A stretch of DNA of 64,000 bases, taken from assembly GCF_002968335.2 (NCBI RefSeq), contig NZ_CP134398.1:5332001-5396000 (forward strand). Reading direction: 5' to 3'. The number at the start of each line of letters is the position of its first letter. Position 1 is the stretch's first letter. The position numbers and the translations under genes were made by a program. The stretch is from Mycobacterium sp. ITM-2016-00316. Its GTDB lineage: Bacteria > Actinomycetota > Actinomycetes > Mycobacteriales > Mycobacteriaceae. Below, one piece after another: positions 44,690 through 53,677 of the stretch. The notes under the pieces were generated by a model, which was not told where the DNA came from, did not search any database, and saw only the letters and a program-made list of their open reading frames with translations.

Positions 44690-45120
44690 CGGCCGGTCTC
44701 GGCCGGTCCGGCCCGCGCCCGTGCGGAGGCCCGCCAACCCGGCACCCCCGCGTCGGCCGCCACGATGACGACGGTGTCCAGGCCCTGCACCGCACAGTCG
44801 CTCAGCGTCGTGCGCATCGCGGTGGCCACCGATAACGCACGGGCACATGCGATCTGGTGACCGGAGGCGATCCACGCAGCCGCCGAGAGTGCGGCCAGGT
44901 CGGCCGCGGACTGGGCGCGGTGCCGCGCGATCACCGCCGAGCCCAGCACCGCCACACCGGCCGTCACCGCCAACAGCACCATGATCATGCCCAGCGCGAC
45001 CAGGCCGGCCGATCCGGTGTCCTCAGCGGCCCTGCTCGGCCACCGACACCGCTTCGGCGGTGATGGTGATCCCGGGCAGCAGAGCCGATGTCGTACTGAT
45101 TCTGGCCACCAGCAGGTCAC
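44686..45120 (-). CDS. Helicase/secretion-neighbourhood TadE-like pilus protein (Rv3654c-like); start uncertain
   Basis: The family body begins at 'EDTGSAGLVALGMIMVLLAV' (codons from about 45018), a Gly-Ser motif followed by one membrane helix. 'ARHRAQSAADLAALSAAAW' follows, then a small extracytoplasmic domain ending near 44689. This is the second TadE-like protein of actinobacterial Flp loci. There is no ATG, GTG or TTG at the expected N-terminus. The coordinate given uses the nearest upstream canonical start that keeps the whole helix, GTG 45120, which adds about 34 untypical residues read in another frame of tadE. ATG 44988 would cut into the helix. Confidence 0.65.
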   Translation of the reverse strand: MTCWWPESVRHRLCCPGSPSPPKRCRWPSRAAEDTGSAGLVALGMIMVLLAVTAGVAVLGSAVIARHRAQSAADLAALSAAAWIASGHQIACARALSVATAMRTTLSDCAVQGLDTVVIVAADAGVPGWRASARARAGPAETGR

Positions 45121-45346
45121 CCTCGCGATGCACCGACACCACGGCCCCGGCCGGGCCGACGCGTCGTGCGGCCGCGACACCGTCATCCCCGCGGGCGGCG
45201 AGCCTTGCCGCCTCCCGGGCGGCGTCGACGCACCGGATCTGCAGCACCGCGGCATTGAGCCCGGCCAGGCAGACCACCAGAACCGATACCAACGCGGCGA
45301 TCGCGAACGCGGCCTCGACGGTGACGGCACCGCTGTCACCGCTCAG
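45023..45346 (-). CDS. TadE-family minor pilin (Rv3655c-like), probable CTG start
   Basis: A protein of about 107 residues with 'GDSGAVTVEAAFAIAALVSV' at the N-terminus, i.e. the TadE signature with a pilin-like Glu and one membrane helix. A small domain follows ('CVDAAREAARLAARGDD', 'TITAEAVSV'). In this frame there is no ATG, GTG or TTG between the Flp gene's upstream region and the signature. The codon in the correct place is CTG at 45346, which overlaps the Flp stop as CTGA, just like the ATGA/GTGA overlaps elsewhere in the locus. Coupled initiation at CTG is therefore likely. Confidence 0.75.
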   Translation of the reverse strand: MSGDSGAVTVEAAFAIAALVSVLVVCLAGLNAAVLQIRCVDAAREAARLAARGDDGVAAARRVGPAGAVVSVHREGDLLVARISTTSALLPGITITAEAVSVAEQGR

Positions 45347-45543
45347 ACGCTGGTGTTCAGCGCACGGGTGATGATGTTGGACAGCGCACCGACGATGGAG
45401 TCGCCCGTGACCACCGTGTACAGGATCGCGCCGAAGGCCGCCGCGGCGATCGTGCCGATGGCGTACTCGACGGTGCTCATCCCGGACTCGTCGACCGCCG
45501 CCACCAGCAGCCGCGCCTGCAGCTCTCGAATTCTGTTGAGCAT
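45343..45543 (-). CDS. Flp-type pilin-like protein (DUF4244, Rv3656c-like)
   Basis: A 66-residue prepilin-like protein. A short basic leader ('MLNRIRELQARLLV') precedes 'GMSTVEYAIG', which holds the prepilin cleavage site after Gly and the conserved Glu at position +5. One hydrophobic helix follows ('TIAAAAFGAILYTVV'). It would be the main subunit of a mycobacterial Flp/Tad pilus. No prepilin peptidase gene lies in the window. It starts 15 bases after the TadC-like gene with AAAGGGAAAG upstream. Confidence 0.9.
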   Translation of the reverse strand: MLNRIRELQARLLVAAVDESGMSTVEYAIGTIAAAAFGAILYTVVTGDSIVGALSNIITRALNTSV

Positions 45544-45558
45544 GTTTGTCTTTCCCTT

Positions 45559-46119
45559 TCACCACAGTCCTGACCACATCAGGTCACCGGCCAGTCCGGC
45601 GACCACCGGGACGATTCCCAGGCATATGAACGCCGGCAGATAGCAGAGTCCGAGCGGACCGGCGATCAGGACCGACGCCCGCTCGGCGGCGGCGTCCGCC
45701 TCGGCCCCGGCATCGACACGGACCTGATCGGCCAGTTCGGCCACGCTGCCCGCCAGGGCGGCACCAGAGCTCGCCGACCGCCGCGCCAGCCGGGCCAACG
45801 CCGCGCCGTGCCGGTCGCCCGAGTCACCCGGATCGGCCCAGGCCCGGTCTGCTCCGGCGCCGAGGGCGAGCAGGTGCGCGGCCCGGGTCAGCTGATCGGC
45901 CAGCGCCGGTGGCGCGAGGCCTGCGGACGCGGCGGTGGCCGAGGCCGTCGCCATCCCCGCGGTCAGGCAGGCCGCCAGCACGTCGAAACAAGAGGCCGCC
46001 GCCAGCGGATCGACCCGGGGGCCGAGCGGCACAGCGGCATCGGTGCCGCTTCCGCGGATCCGGTGGGGGCCGGCGCCGACCAAGAGTGCGGCAGCCAGGA
46101 GCAGCGCGGCCCAACTCAT
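45559..46119 (-). CDS. Type II/IV secretion F-family membrane protein (TadC-like, Rv3657c)
   Basis: A 186-residue membrane protein with an N-terminal helix ('SWAALLLAAALLVGAG'), a cytoplasmic T2SF helical domain ('FDVLAACLTAGMATASAT') and two C-terminal helices ('GPLGLCYLPAFICLGIVPVVAGL'). It is short, as in mycobacteria. With the TadB-like protein it forms the membrane platform contacted by the TadA ATPase. The ATG at 46119 overlaps the preceding stop as ATGA. Confidence 0.85.
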   Translation of the reverse strand: MSWAALLLAAALLVGAGPHRIRGSGTDAAVPLGPRVDPLAAASCFDVLAACLTAGMATASATAASAGLAPPALADQLTRAAHLLALGAGADRAWADPGDSGDRHGAALARLARRSASSGAALAGSVAELADQVRVDAGAEADAAAERASVLIAGPLGLCYLPAFICLGIVPVVAGLAGDLMWSGLW

Positions 46120-46898
46120 CTGGGCAATCCCGTGACGATGCGGTCCGACCACAACAGGCCCAGGCAGGACAACGTGATCCCGATGACCAGCAGGACACCC
46201 CCGGCTCCCCCGGAGAGCAGGAACGCCAGCGGATCGGCACCGATCGCCTGTCCCAGCGCGATGCCGAGCAACGGCATCCCGGCCAGCACCGCGGCCGTCG
46301 TCCTCGCCCCCGCCAGCCCGGCATCGACCCGGACACGGAATCTCTCCCGTTCGACGATGTCATGGTGCGCGGCCCTCATCAGGGTGGCGATCGCCAGACC
46401 ATGCGACTGCGCCAGCTCCCAGCACACCGCCAGCCGCACCCAACATTCCGGCTGCGCGGAAACTGCTGCCACCGAACGGATCCCGGAACCGACATCGGCA
46501 CCGAGACGCCCCCGTGCGGCCACCGCCCGCAACCTTTCACCCACACCGGCACCGACCTCGGTACCGGCCGCGTCGAAGGCTGCCACCGGGTGCGCGCCCG
46601 CCCGCAATTCACCGGCGAGGATGTCCAGCCCGTCCCGTAAGGCTGCTGCTTCGGCGCACTGCCGCCGCTTCGCCGATGAGCCGCGCCGGCGGACGAGTAC
46701 GGTGCCGAGCAGGATGGCCGCCGCCAGCACCACGGTCGGTTCCAGGGCGATGACCGCGATCAGGGCGAGCGGCACGACCGCACACCACAGCGCCCGGATC
46801 GGCGGTCGGCCGGGCCCGCCCGGGCCGATCAGCCTGGCCCGGGCCGGCGCCGGGGCCACCACCAGCGCCACGGCCAGCAGGGCCGCCGCGGCGCTCAT
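46116..46898 (-). CDS. Type II/IV secretion F-family membrane protein (TadB-like, Rv3658c)
   Basis: A 260-residue platform protein. Membrane helices lie near the N-terminus (about residues 5-20 and 45-75) and two lie at the C-terminus. The T2SF domain between them includes 'LRDGLDILAGELRAGAHPVAAF' and 'CWELAQSHGLAIATLMRAA'. The ATG at 46898 overlaps the TadA stop (ATGA), which rules out the longer upstream reading. It works with the TadC-like protein in pilus assembly. Confidence 0.87.
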   Translation of the reverse strand: MSAAAALLAVALVVAPAPARARLIGPGGPGRPPIRALWCAVVPLALIAVIALEPTVVLAAAILLGTVLVRRRGSSAKRRQCAEAAALRDGLDILAGELRAGAHPVAAFDAAGTEVGAGVGERLRAVAARGRLGADVGSGIRSVAAVSAQPECWVRLAVCWELAQSHGLAIATLMRAAHHDIVERERFRVRVDAGLAGARTTAAVLAGMPLLGIALGQAIGADPLAFLLSGGAGGVLLVIGITLSCLGLLWSDRIVTGLPR

Positions 46899-48055
46899 CG
46901 CGGGCTCCGCGCGTCGATCAGCGCGGTCAACGTTTTTGCGCCGGAGCAGAACCCGCGATCGGCATGCCATGCGGTGCGGGTCCCCACCCAGCCGTCGGGT
47001 CCGCGGTCCAGCACTGCGATCTCGGTGAGCCGCCGGCGTCCGGCGGGGTCCCGCCCCACCTGCAACACCACCTGCACCGCTGCGGCGAGCTGACTGTGCA
47101 GCGCTGCCCGGTCCAGTCCACCGAGGGCGGCCAGCGCCTCCAGGCGGGCGGGCACCTCGGCAGCGCTGTTGGCATGCACGGTGCCCGCTCCGCCGTCGTG
47201 CCCGGTGTTCAGCGCGGTGAGCAGGTCGACCACCTCGGCGCCGCGCACCTCACCGACCACGATGCGATCGGGGCGCATCCGCAATGCCTGACGCAGCAGG
47301 TCGCGTACCGTCAACTCGCCGATGCCCTCCACATTGGCGCCCCTGGCCAACAGGTTGACGACGTGCGGGTGCCGTGGCGCGAGTTCCGGTGCGTCCTCGA
47401 CGCAGACGATGCGTTCTGCGGTGGGGACCGCACCCAGCGCGGCCGACAGCAGAGTCGTCTTTCCGGACCCGGTTCCGCCGCAGATGAGGAACGCTAGCCG
47501 GCCGGCGATGACCCCCCGCAGCAGTTCGGCGGCCGGGCCGGCGATGGCACCGGTGGAGATCAACGCCGTGAGGTCCTGGCGCGCCGGGCGCAGCACCCGC
47601 AAGGAGATGCAGGTCCCGGCGGCCGCGACCGGGGGCAGCACGGCATGCAGCCGGACCAGATCGTCCCCGAGGCACCTGAGCTGCCCATCCACCCAGGGCC
47701 GGCTGTCGTCGAGTCGGCGGCCCGCCGCCAGCGCCAACCGCTGGGCCAGTCTGCGTACCGCAGCCTCGTCGGGGAACCGGATCTGGCTGCGCCGCAGCCC
47801 GTTTCCGTCATCAATCCATATCGAATCGGGTGCGGTGACCAGCACGTCGGTGGTGTCCGCGCTGCGCAGCAGCGGGTCGAGTATGCCTGCTCCGGTCAAC
47901 TCGGTCTGCAGGGTCCGCATCCCGGCCAGCACCTCGGTGTCACCGAGGAGTCCGCCGGATTCCGCACGGATGGCCTCGGCCACGACGGTGGGATGCAGCG
48001 GAGCCTGCTCGGCCGCGAGCCGCTCCCGGACCCGGTCGATCAGAGACCCGGTCAC
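46895..48055 (-). CDS. tadA: Tad pilus assembly ATPase (TadA/CpaF-like, Rv3659c)
   Basis: A 386-residue secretion ATPase that powers pilin assembly on the cytoplasmic face. Walker A is 'ICGGTGSGKTTLL', the Asp box is near 'IVCVEDAPELAPRHPHVV', Walker B is 'RIVVGEVRGAEVVDLL', and the His box is 'GTVHANSAAEVPARLEAL'. The N-terminal domain has 'DVLVTAPDSIWID'. The GTG at 48055 overlaps the upstream stop (GTGA). It belongs to the family named helicase/secretion-neighbourhood ATPase. Confidence 0.93.
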   Translation of the reverse strand: MTGSLIDRVRERLAAEQAPLHPTVVAEAIRAESGGLLGDTEVLAGMRTLQTELTGAGILDPLLRSADTTDVLVTAPDSIWIDDGNGLRRSQIRFPDEAAVRRLAQRLALAAGRRLDDSRPWVDGQLRCLGDDLVRLHAVLPPVAAAGTCISLRVLRPARQDLTALISTGAIAGPAAELLRGVIAGRLAFLICGGTGSGKTTLLSAALGAVPTAERIVCVEDAPELAPRHPHVVNLLARGANVEGIGELTVRDLLRQALRMRPDRIVVGEVRGAEVVDLLTALNTGHDGGAGTVHANSAAEVPARLEALAALGGLDRAALHSQLAAAVQVVLQVGRDPAGRRRLTEIAVLDRGPDGWVGTRTAWHADRGFCSGAKTLTALIDARSPR

Positions 48056-49092
48056 AACAGCATCCCCAAGACATCCGCCGCGGCCCGTGCCAGCGGGGAC
48101 CGCGCCCGCAGGCACAGGCCACCCCGCTCCAGGGTGTCGGCCAGTCCGGGTTGCGGCCGCATCGCCGCGACCAGCGGCAGCGCGACGGTCGCGGCGATAT
48201 CGGCCGCGCGCAGCCCGCCGGGTGCCGGGCCACGCACCACCAGCGCGACGTTCGGATTGACCGTCCGGGCCCATCCCGCGAGCGCACCGGCGGCCGCCGC
48301 CGCGCGCACGTCGGCCGGGACGATCATCACGACCAGATCCGCCGATGCCAGCGTGACCTCGACCGCGGGGGCGACCCGCCGCGGCACGTCACATACGACC
48401 GTCACCCCGGCGGTGCGGCCCGCATCGATGACCGCGCTCAGCGCTCCGACGTCGATATCGGTGCCATGGCGCCCGCCGGAGAGCACCGTGACGCCACGGC
48501 GCCGAGGCAGTGCGCCCCGCAGGGCGTCGAACCCGAGCCGGCCCTCGCGCAGCGTGAGGTCCTGCCACCGCAGTCCGGGTACCCTCTCGGTCCCCATCGC
48601 GAGGTCCAGGCCGCCGCCCCAGGGGTCGGTATCGACGAGCAGCGATTGCGGTGCGGCCTGCGCCAGCGCCGCGGCGAACAGCGAGGCACCTGCCCCTCCG
48701 CACCCGCCGAGCGTCGCGACGACCGCACCTCGGTGGGTGTTCGGACCGGTGCCCTGTGTTGCCGTGGCGAACGCGTCGATCAATTCGCCGCCCTGCTCGG
48801 GCAATTGGATAACCCGTTGTGCGCCAACAGATACCGCGGCTTTCCAGTCGTCGCCGCCAGGTTCGGCCAGCCCCACCAGGAAGACCCGGTCACGACGCGG
48901 CATGCCGTCGTGAACGCACCGGCCTGCCGCTGCCGCATCGAGCACCACCGCCTGAGCACTCATCCAGACCGTGCGACTGGACGGGCGGTGGGCGTGGACC
49001 ACCCGCACCGCAGCGGCGGCCGCCACCCGGTCGACGTCATCGCGCAGCGCACGGTCATCGACCAGGGCGAGTACTGCGGTCGCGGGTGTCAT
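48052..49092 (-). CDS. ssd: CpaE/MinD-like protein of the Tad locus (septum-site determining, Rv3660c)
   Basis: A 346-residue protein with a receiver-like N-terminal domain and a MinD/ParA-like C-terminal domain (from about residue 120). The P-loop position reads 'LGGCGGAGASLFAAALA', so the catalytic Lys of KGGxGKT is missing. The switch Asp motif 'LLVDTDPWGGGLDLAMG' is kept. The M. tuberculosis orthologue, Ssd, affects septum formation. CpaE proteins place the pilus machine at the cell pole. ATG 49092 is the first good start. It heads the leftward pilus operon; the 6C sRNA gene lies upstream on the same strand. Confidence 0.88.
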   Translation of the reverse strand: MTPATAVLALVDDRALRDDVDRVAAAAAVRVVHAHRPSSRTVWMSAQAVVLDAAAAGRCVHDGMPRRDRVFLVGLAEPGGDDWKAAVSVGAQRVIQLPEQGGELIDAFATATQGTGPNTHRGAVVATLGGCGGAGASLFAAALAQAAPQSLLVDTDPWGGGLDLAMGTERVPGLRWQDLTLREGRLGFDALRGALPRRRGVTVLSGGRHGTDIDVGALSAVIDAGRTAGVTVVCDVPRRVAPAVEVTLASADLVVMIVPADVRAAAAAGALAGWARTVNPNVALVVRGPAPGGLRAADIAATVALPLVAAMRPQPGLADTLERGGLCLRARSPLARAAADVLGMLL

Positions 49093-49261
49093 GCATCCAC
49101 CGTGCAGAAGCGGGTGCCGACGGCACCAGAGGGTGCGGCCGATCTGTGGATGAATCGGCGTTTGTGCACAACTCAACGGGCGTCTGATCTTGTGAAAATC
49201 GCGTTCCGCAACGATTCGCAGCTGTGCTGGAAACTTCGGCGCGGGCGGTGAACTTACCCGG

Positions 49262-49355
49262 AAAAAGGGACGACCCCCGCCAGGGGGAGGAGGCGGAGGT
49301 CGTCGTGTATCAGCCCCGGGGGGTCGGGCTGATCCACACTCGGACATAGCCGAGT
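49262..49355 (-). ncRNA. 6C small RNA (B11), with its own promoter and terminator
   Basis: On the minus strand, a TATAGT -10 (49363-49368) is followed about seven bases later by a roughly 94-base transcript with three hairpins. They are ACTCGG/CCGAGT (49337-49354), ATCAGCCC/GGGCTGAT with a C-rich loop (49310-49334), and GACGACCTCCGCC/GGCGGGGGTCGTC with a C-rich loop (49269-49304), ending in TTTTT. Two hairpin loops rich in C are the hallmark of the actinobacterial 6C RNA. The location between ssd and the HAD gene is that of B11 in M. tuberculosis. C-rich loops are thought to pair with G-rich ribosome-binding sites. Confidence 0.9.
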
Positions 49356-49503
49356 AAGGCCCACTATACACACGGAATTGCCTGGCGGCGCAAGTAGCGA
49401 TGCAGGACATTTGCCCGAAATGCGAAAATTTGTGCAGTTTGCGACACGTGTCGTGAGCTGCCACTTTCCCAGGGTTGGGAAAGTACTCCCGAGGACTCCC
49501 CCT
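49356..49503. promoter_or_regulatory. Divergent region: 6C promoter and HAD gene upstream sequence
   Basis: Besides the 6C -10 element (49363-49368, minus strand), this stretch has the perfect 12-bp palindrome CGACACGTGTCG (49442-49453), 50 bases before the HAD start, a possible operator. The remaining part of the 411-base gap, 49093-49261, lies downstream of the 6C terminator and before ssd. I see no further gene there. Confidence 0.4.
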
Positions 49504-50394
49504 ATGCTGGATTCCGTGACGGCATCCGAGGGGCCCGCCGACGAATCCAGTGCGCCGGGACCCGCAGCGCACACCGGTCAACCTGTCCGCACGGCCGCCT
49601 TTTTCGACCTCGACAAGACGGTCATAGCAAAGTCGAGCACCCTCGCGTTCAGCAAACCGTTTTTCGATCAGGGTCTGCTCAACCGCCGCGCCGTGCTGAA
49701 GTCGTCCTACGCCCAGTTCCTCTTTCTGATGTCCGGGGCCGATCACGATCAGATGGATCGGATGCGCACCTATCTGACCGACATGTGTACAGGTTGGGAC
49801 GTCGAGCAGGTGCGCTCCGTGGTCCGTGAGACCCTGCATGAGATCGTCGATCCACTGGTCTTCGCGGAGGCCGCCAACCTGATCGCCGACCACAAGCTGT
49901 GCGGCCGGGACGTGGTGGTGGTGTCGGCATCCGGCGAAGAGATCGTGGCGCCGATCGCCCGCGCCCTCGGCGCCACCCACGCGATGGCCACCCGGATGGT
50001 CGCGGAAGAGGGAAAGTACACCGGCGAGGTTGCCTTCTACTGCTTCGGCGAAGGCAAAGCCGAGGCGATCCGTGAGCTGGCCACCCGCGAGGGGTATGCG
50101 CTGGAACATTGCTACGCCTACTCCGATTCGATCACCGACCTGCCGATGCTCGAAACCGTCGGGCACCCCACTGTCGTCAATCCCGACCGCGGCCTGCGCA
50201 AGGAGGCCACCGCGCGCGAGTGGCCGGTGCTCACCTTCAGCCGCCCGGTGCCGCTGCGGGACCGGCTGCCCGCCGCTCCGTCGGGCGCGGCCGTCGCCAC
50301 GACGGTCGCGGTCGGGCTGAGCGCGCTGGCCGGCGGTGCGCTCACCTATTCCCTGCTCCGTAAGGTGCTGCCGCGCACCACTAACCGCCGGTAG
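49504..50394 (+). CDS. HAD-superfamily IB hydrolase (Rv3661-like)
   Basis: A 296-residue phosphatase-like protein of HAD subfamily IB (SerB/CicA-like). The nucleophile motif is 'FFDLDKTVIAKSST', motif II is 'VVVVSASGEEIV', the Lys is in 'GEGKAEAIREL', and motif IV is 'YSDSITDLPMLE'. A C-terminal membrane helix ('GAAVATTVAVGLSALAGGALTY') probably anchors it. ATG 49504 is used; GTG 49516 is an alternative closer to the M. tuberculosis protein's N-terminus. It is flanked by two sRNA genes, 6C upstream and Ms1 downstream. The substrate is unknown; related proteins act on phospho-lipids or lysophosphatidic acid. Confidence 0.88.
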   Translation: MLDSVTASEGPADESSAPGPAAHTGQPVRTAAFFDLDKTVIAKSSTLAFSKPFFDQGLLNRRAVLKSSYAQFLFLMSGADHDQMDRMRTYLTDMCTGWDVEQVRSVVRETLHEIVDPLVFAEAANLIADHKLCGRDVVVVSASGEEIVAPIARALGATHAMATRMVAEEGKYTGEVAFYCFGEGKAEAIRELATREGYALEHCYAYSDSITDLPMLETVGHPTVVNPDRGLRKEATAREWPVLTFSRPVPLRDRLPAAPSGAAVATTVAVGLSALAGGALTYSLLRKVLPRTTNRR

Positions 50395-50439
50395 CTACAC
50401 ACGCCGGCGTAACGATCCGGATTCACACCCGATTGGTAC

Positions 50440-50468
50440 TTGCTGTGACCGCGGTCACGGAGTACAAA
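50440..50468 (+). promoter_or_regulatory. Ms1 promoter with a CRP-like site in the spacer
   Basis: TTGCTG (50440-50445), a 17-base spacer and TACAAA (50463-50468) form a primary sigma-factor promoter. The spacer region carries the perfect 14-bp palindrome GTGACCGCGGTCAC (50445-50458). Read as TGTGA-CCGCGG-TCACG (50444-50459), it fits the CRP consensus with one mismatch. Confidence 0.6.
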
Positions 50469-50474
50469 GGGAGG

Positions 50475-50804
50475 CACGGAAGCACGGCAAGGCCAAGGCC
50501 ACACCGGAAGAGAAGGTGTGATCTCCCGAGCCGGGCATCCCAGCACGGATCACCGGAACCCACGCGGAGCACATGCCGCCATACAGGCAGAAGCGTTGTG
50601 GGCCTGCGGAATTGCGAAAAGCGAATGACGTCGACAACCTCTTGGGTGGGGTTGCAGTCGTAGCGCATCGGAAGAACGCCGAGGCCACCCACACAACCCA
50701 CCAGAGCACGCTTGGTAACCGGAGTCCGTGCTAGCGGGCGGCGAGCCGAATCGGACGAGAGTTCGATCACGGACCGTCGCCCGCTTCATTTGCTGGACGG
50801 TCCG
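50475..50804 (+). ncRNA. Ms1 (MTS2823) RNA polymerase-binding small RNA; ends approximate
   Basis: The 412-base gap between the Rv3661-like HAD gene and the Rv3662c-like gene is where mycobacteria encode Ms1/MTS2823, an abundant RNA of about 300 bases that binds core RNA polymerase. A good rightward promoter lies just upstream. The region has no credible reading frame. Near the 3' side a long hairpin, CGGACCGTC/GACGGTCCG (50770-50778 and 50796-50804), flanked by GATC on both arms, may end the RNA. The identification rests on gene order, promoter and size; the internal sequence was not compared. Confidence 0.65.
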
Positions 50805-50806
50805 GA

Positions 50807-51547
50807 TCAGCCCTTCGCGGCCTGGGCGATCGAAAGCGCCTCGCGCGCACCGGCATGCAGCCCTTGGCTGCTGAGCACCAACCACGCACCCAACCCGTTC
50901 GGCGTTCCCGAGGCGAATCCACGAGCGGCCGCCCGGTAGTTTCCGGACTGCTTCATCCAGAACATCTCCGGCACCCCGAGACCGTGCGGGTCCAGTCCGC
51001 TCGACATCGTGATGAGCCGCGACACCGCCCGCGCCACCACACCGTCCGCGGTGCCGAACGGCTCCAGCGTCAACAGCTCCCCGTGCGCGACGGCCGCCAG
51101 CACAAAGGCCGGCACATTGGTCCCGCCGGTAACCAGCTCGGCCAGCGTCTCCAGTCGGGGCCCCACCTCCGGCGCCAGGCGCGGACGGCCCAGATGCTCG
51201 TCATCGACCAGATCCGCCGCGGCCAACGCGTGCAACCTGGCCAGCGCCTGCAGCGGCGCACGCTGCCATACCCCGGTCAACGCATTCGCCCCGCCCTCCA
51301 GCGCCTCGGACACCCGCAGCGCACCGGCCAGCACCGGATCGGGCTCGCCGTTCTCGGACAGACTGAGTGAGCCGCCGTCGAGCACCGACGACGCCCGTGC
51401 CGCCCGCAGCGCCGCTTCGGCGGCCGTGGCCGGCCATCCGCGGAGGTTGGTCCGGTGACGATGGGCCCGGCCCAGCTCCTCGCGGGCCTCTTCGCCGGCG
51501 GCCGCTACCCCTTCGAGTGCCACCAGCGGGGCAAGTGGATCGGTCAT
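50807..51547 (-). CDS. Conserved hypothetical protein with a degenerate Fic-like motif (Rv3662c-like)
   Basis: A 246-residue mostly helical protein. Two segments recall Fic/AMPylase proteins: 'AALRAARASSVLDGGSLSL', like the Fic inhibitory-helix region, and 'LLTLEPFGTADGVVARAVSRL', like HPFxxGNGRxxR but with Glu in place of the catalytic His and an altered anion-hole sequence. If the relationship is real, it would not AMPylate by the known mechanism. The ATG at 51547 is chosen since earlier codons are Cys/Arg-rich and untypical. It converges on Ms1 and is divergent from acs. Confidence 0.65.
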   Translation of the reverse strand: MTDPLAPLVALEGVAAAGEEAREELGRAHRHRTNLRGWPATAAEAALRAARASSVLDGGSLSLSENGEPDPVLAGALRVSEALEGGANALTGVWQRAPLQALARLHALAAADLVDDEHLGRPRLAPEVGPRLETLAELVTGGTNVPAFVLAAVAHGELLTLEPFGTADGVVARAVSRLITMSSGLDPHGLGVPEMFWMKQSGNYRAAARGFASGTPNGLGAWLVLSSQGLHAGAREALSIAQAAKG

Positions 51548-51653
51548 TGCCGTAACGCTAGCCGACCGCTGGGCTCGCAATCTTCGACGTTCGGCGCAGT
51601 ACGCGCACCGCCCGCAGCGCATGTTGTGAGGCACCAACGCCCGTGCAACGTTT

Positions 51654-51669
51654 GGTGACTAGGCTCACA
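51654..51669. promoter_or_regulatory. CRP-like site directly before acs
   Basis: GGTGA-CTAGGC-TCACA has one mismatch to TGTGA-N6-TCACA and ends four bases before the acs ATG. It covers TAGGCT (51660-51665), which could be the -10 of a leaderless acs mRNA; CRP bound there would block rather than activate. Confidence 0.5.
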
Positions 51670-51673
51670 CACC

Positions 51674-53635
<1,962 letters not shown>

Positions 53636-53677
53636 CTACGGCGGGCCGGAGCGCAGCGACCCGGGGATTCGGTCAGC

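Noticed and set aside
49093..49261. Extension of the ssd gene far upstream of 49092
   Set aside because: The in-frame extension crosses the 6C sRNA terminator and gives a low-complexity Gly/Pro-rich sequence; the family N-terminus fits ATG 49092.
53641..53672. Sixth copy of the dispersed element after acs
   Set aside because: GGAGCGCAGCGACCCGGGG shares only part of the core and cannot form the mini-hairpin.
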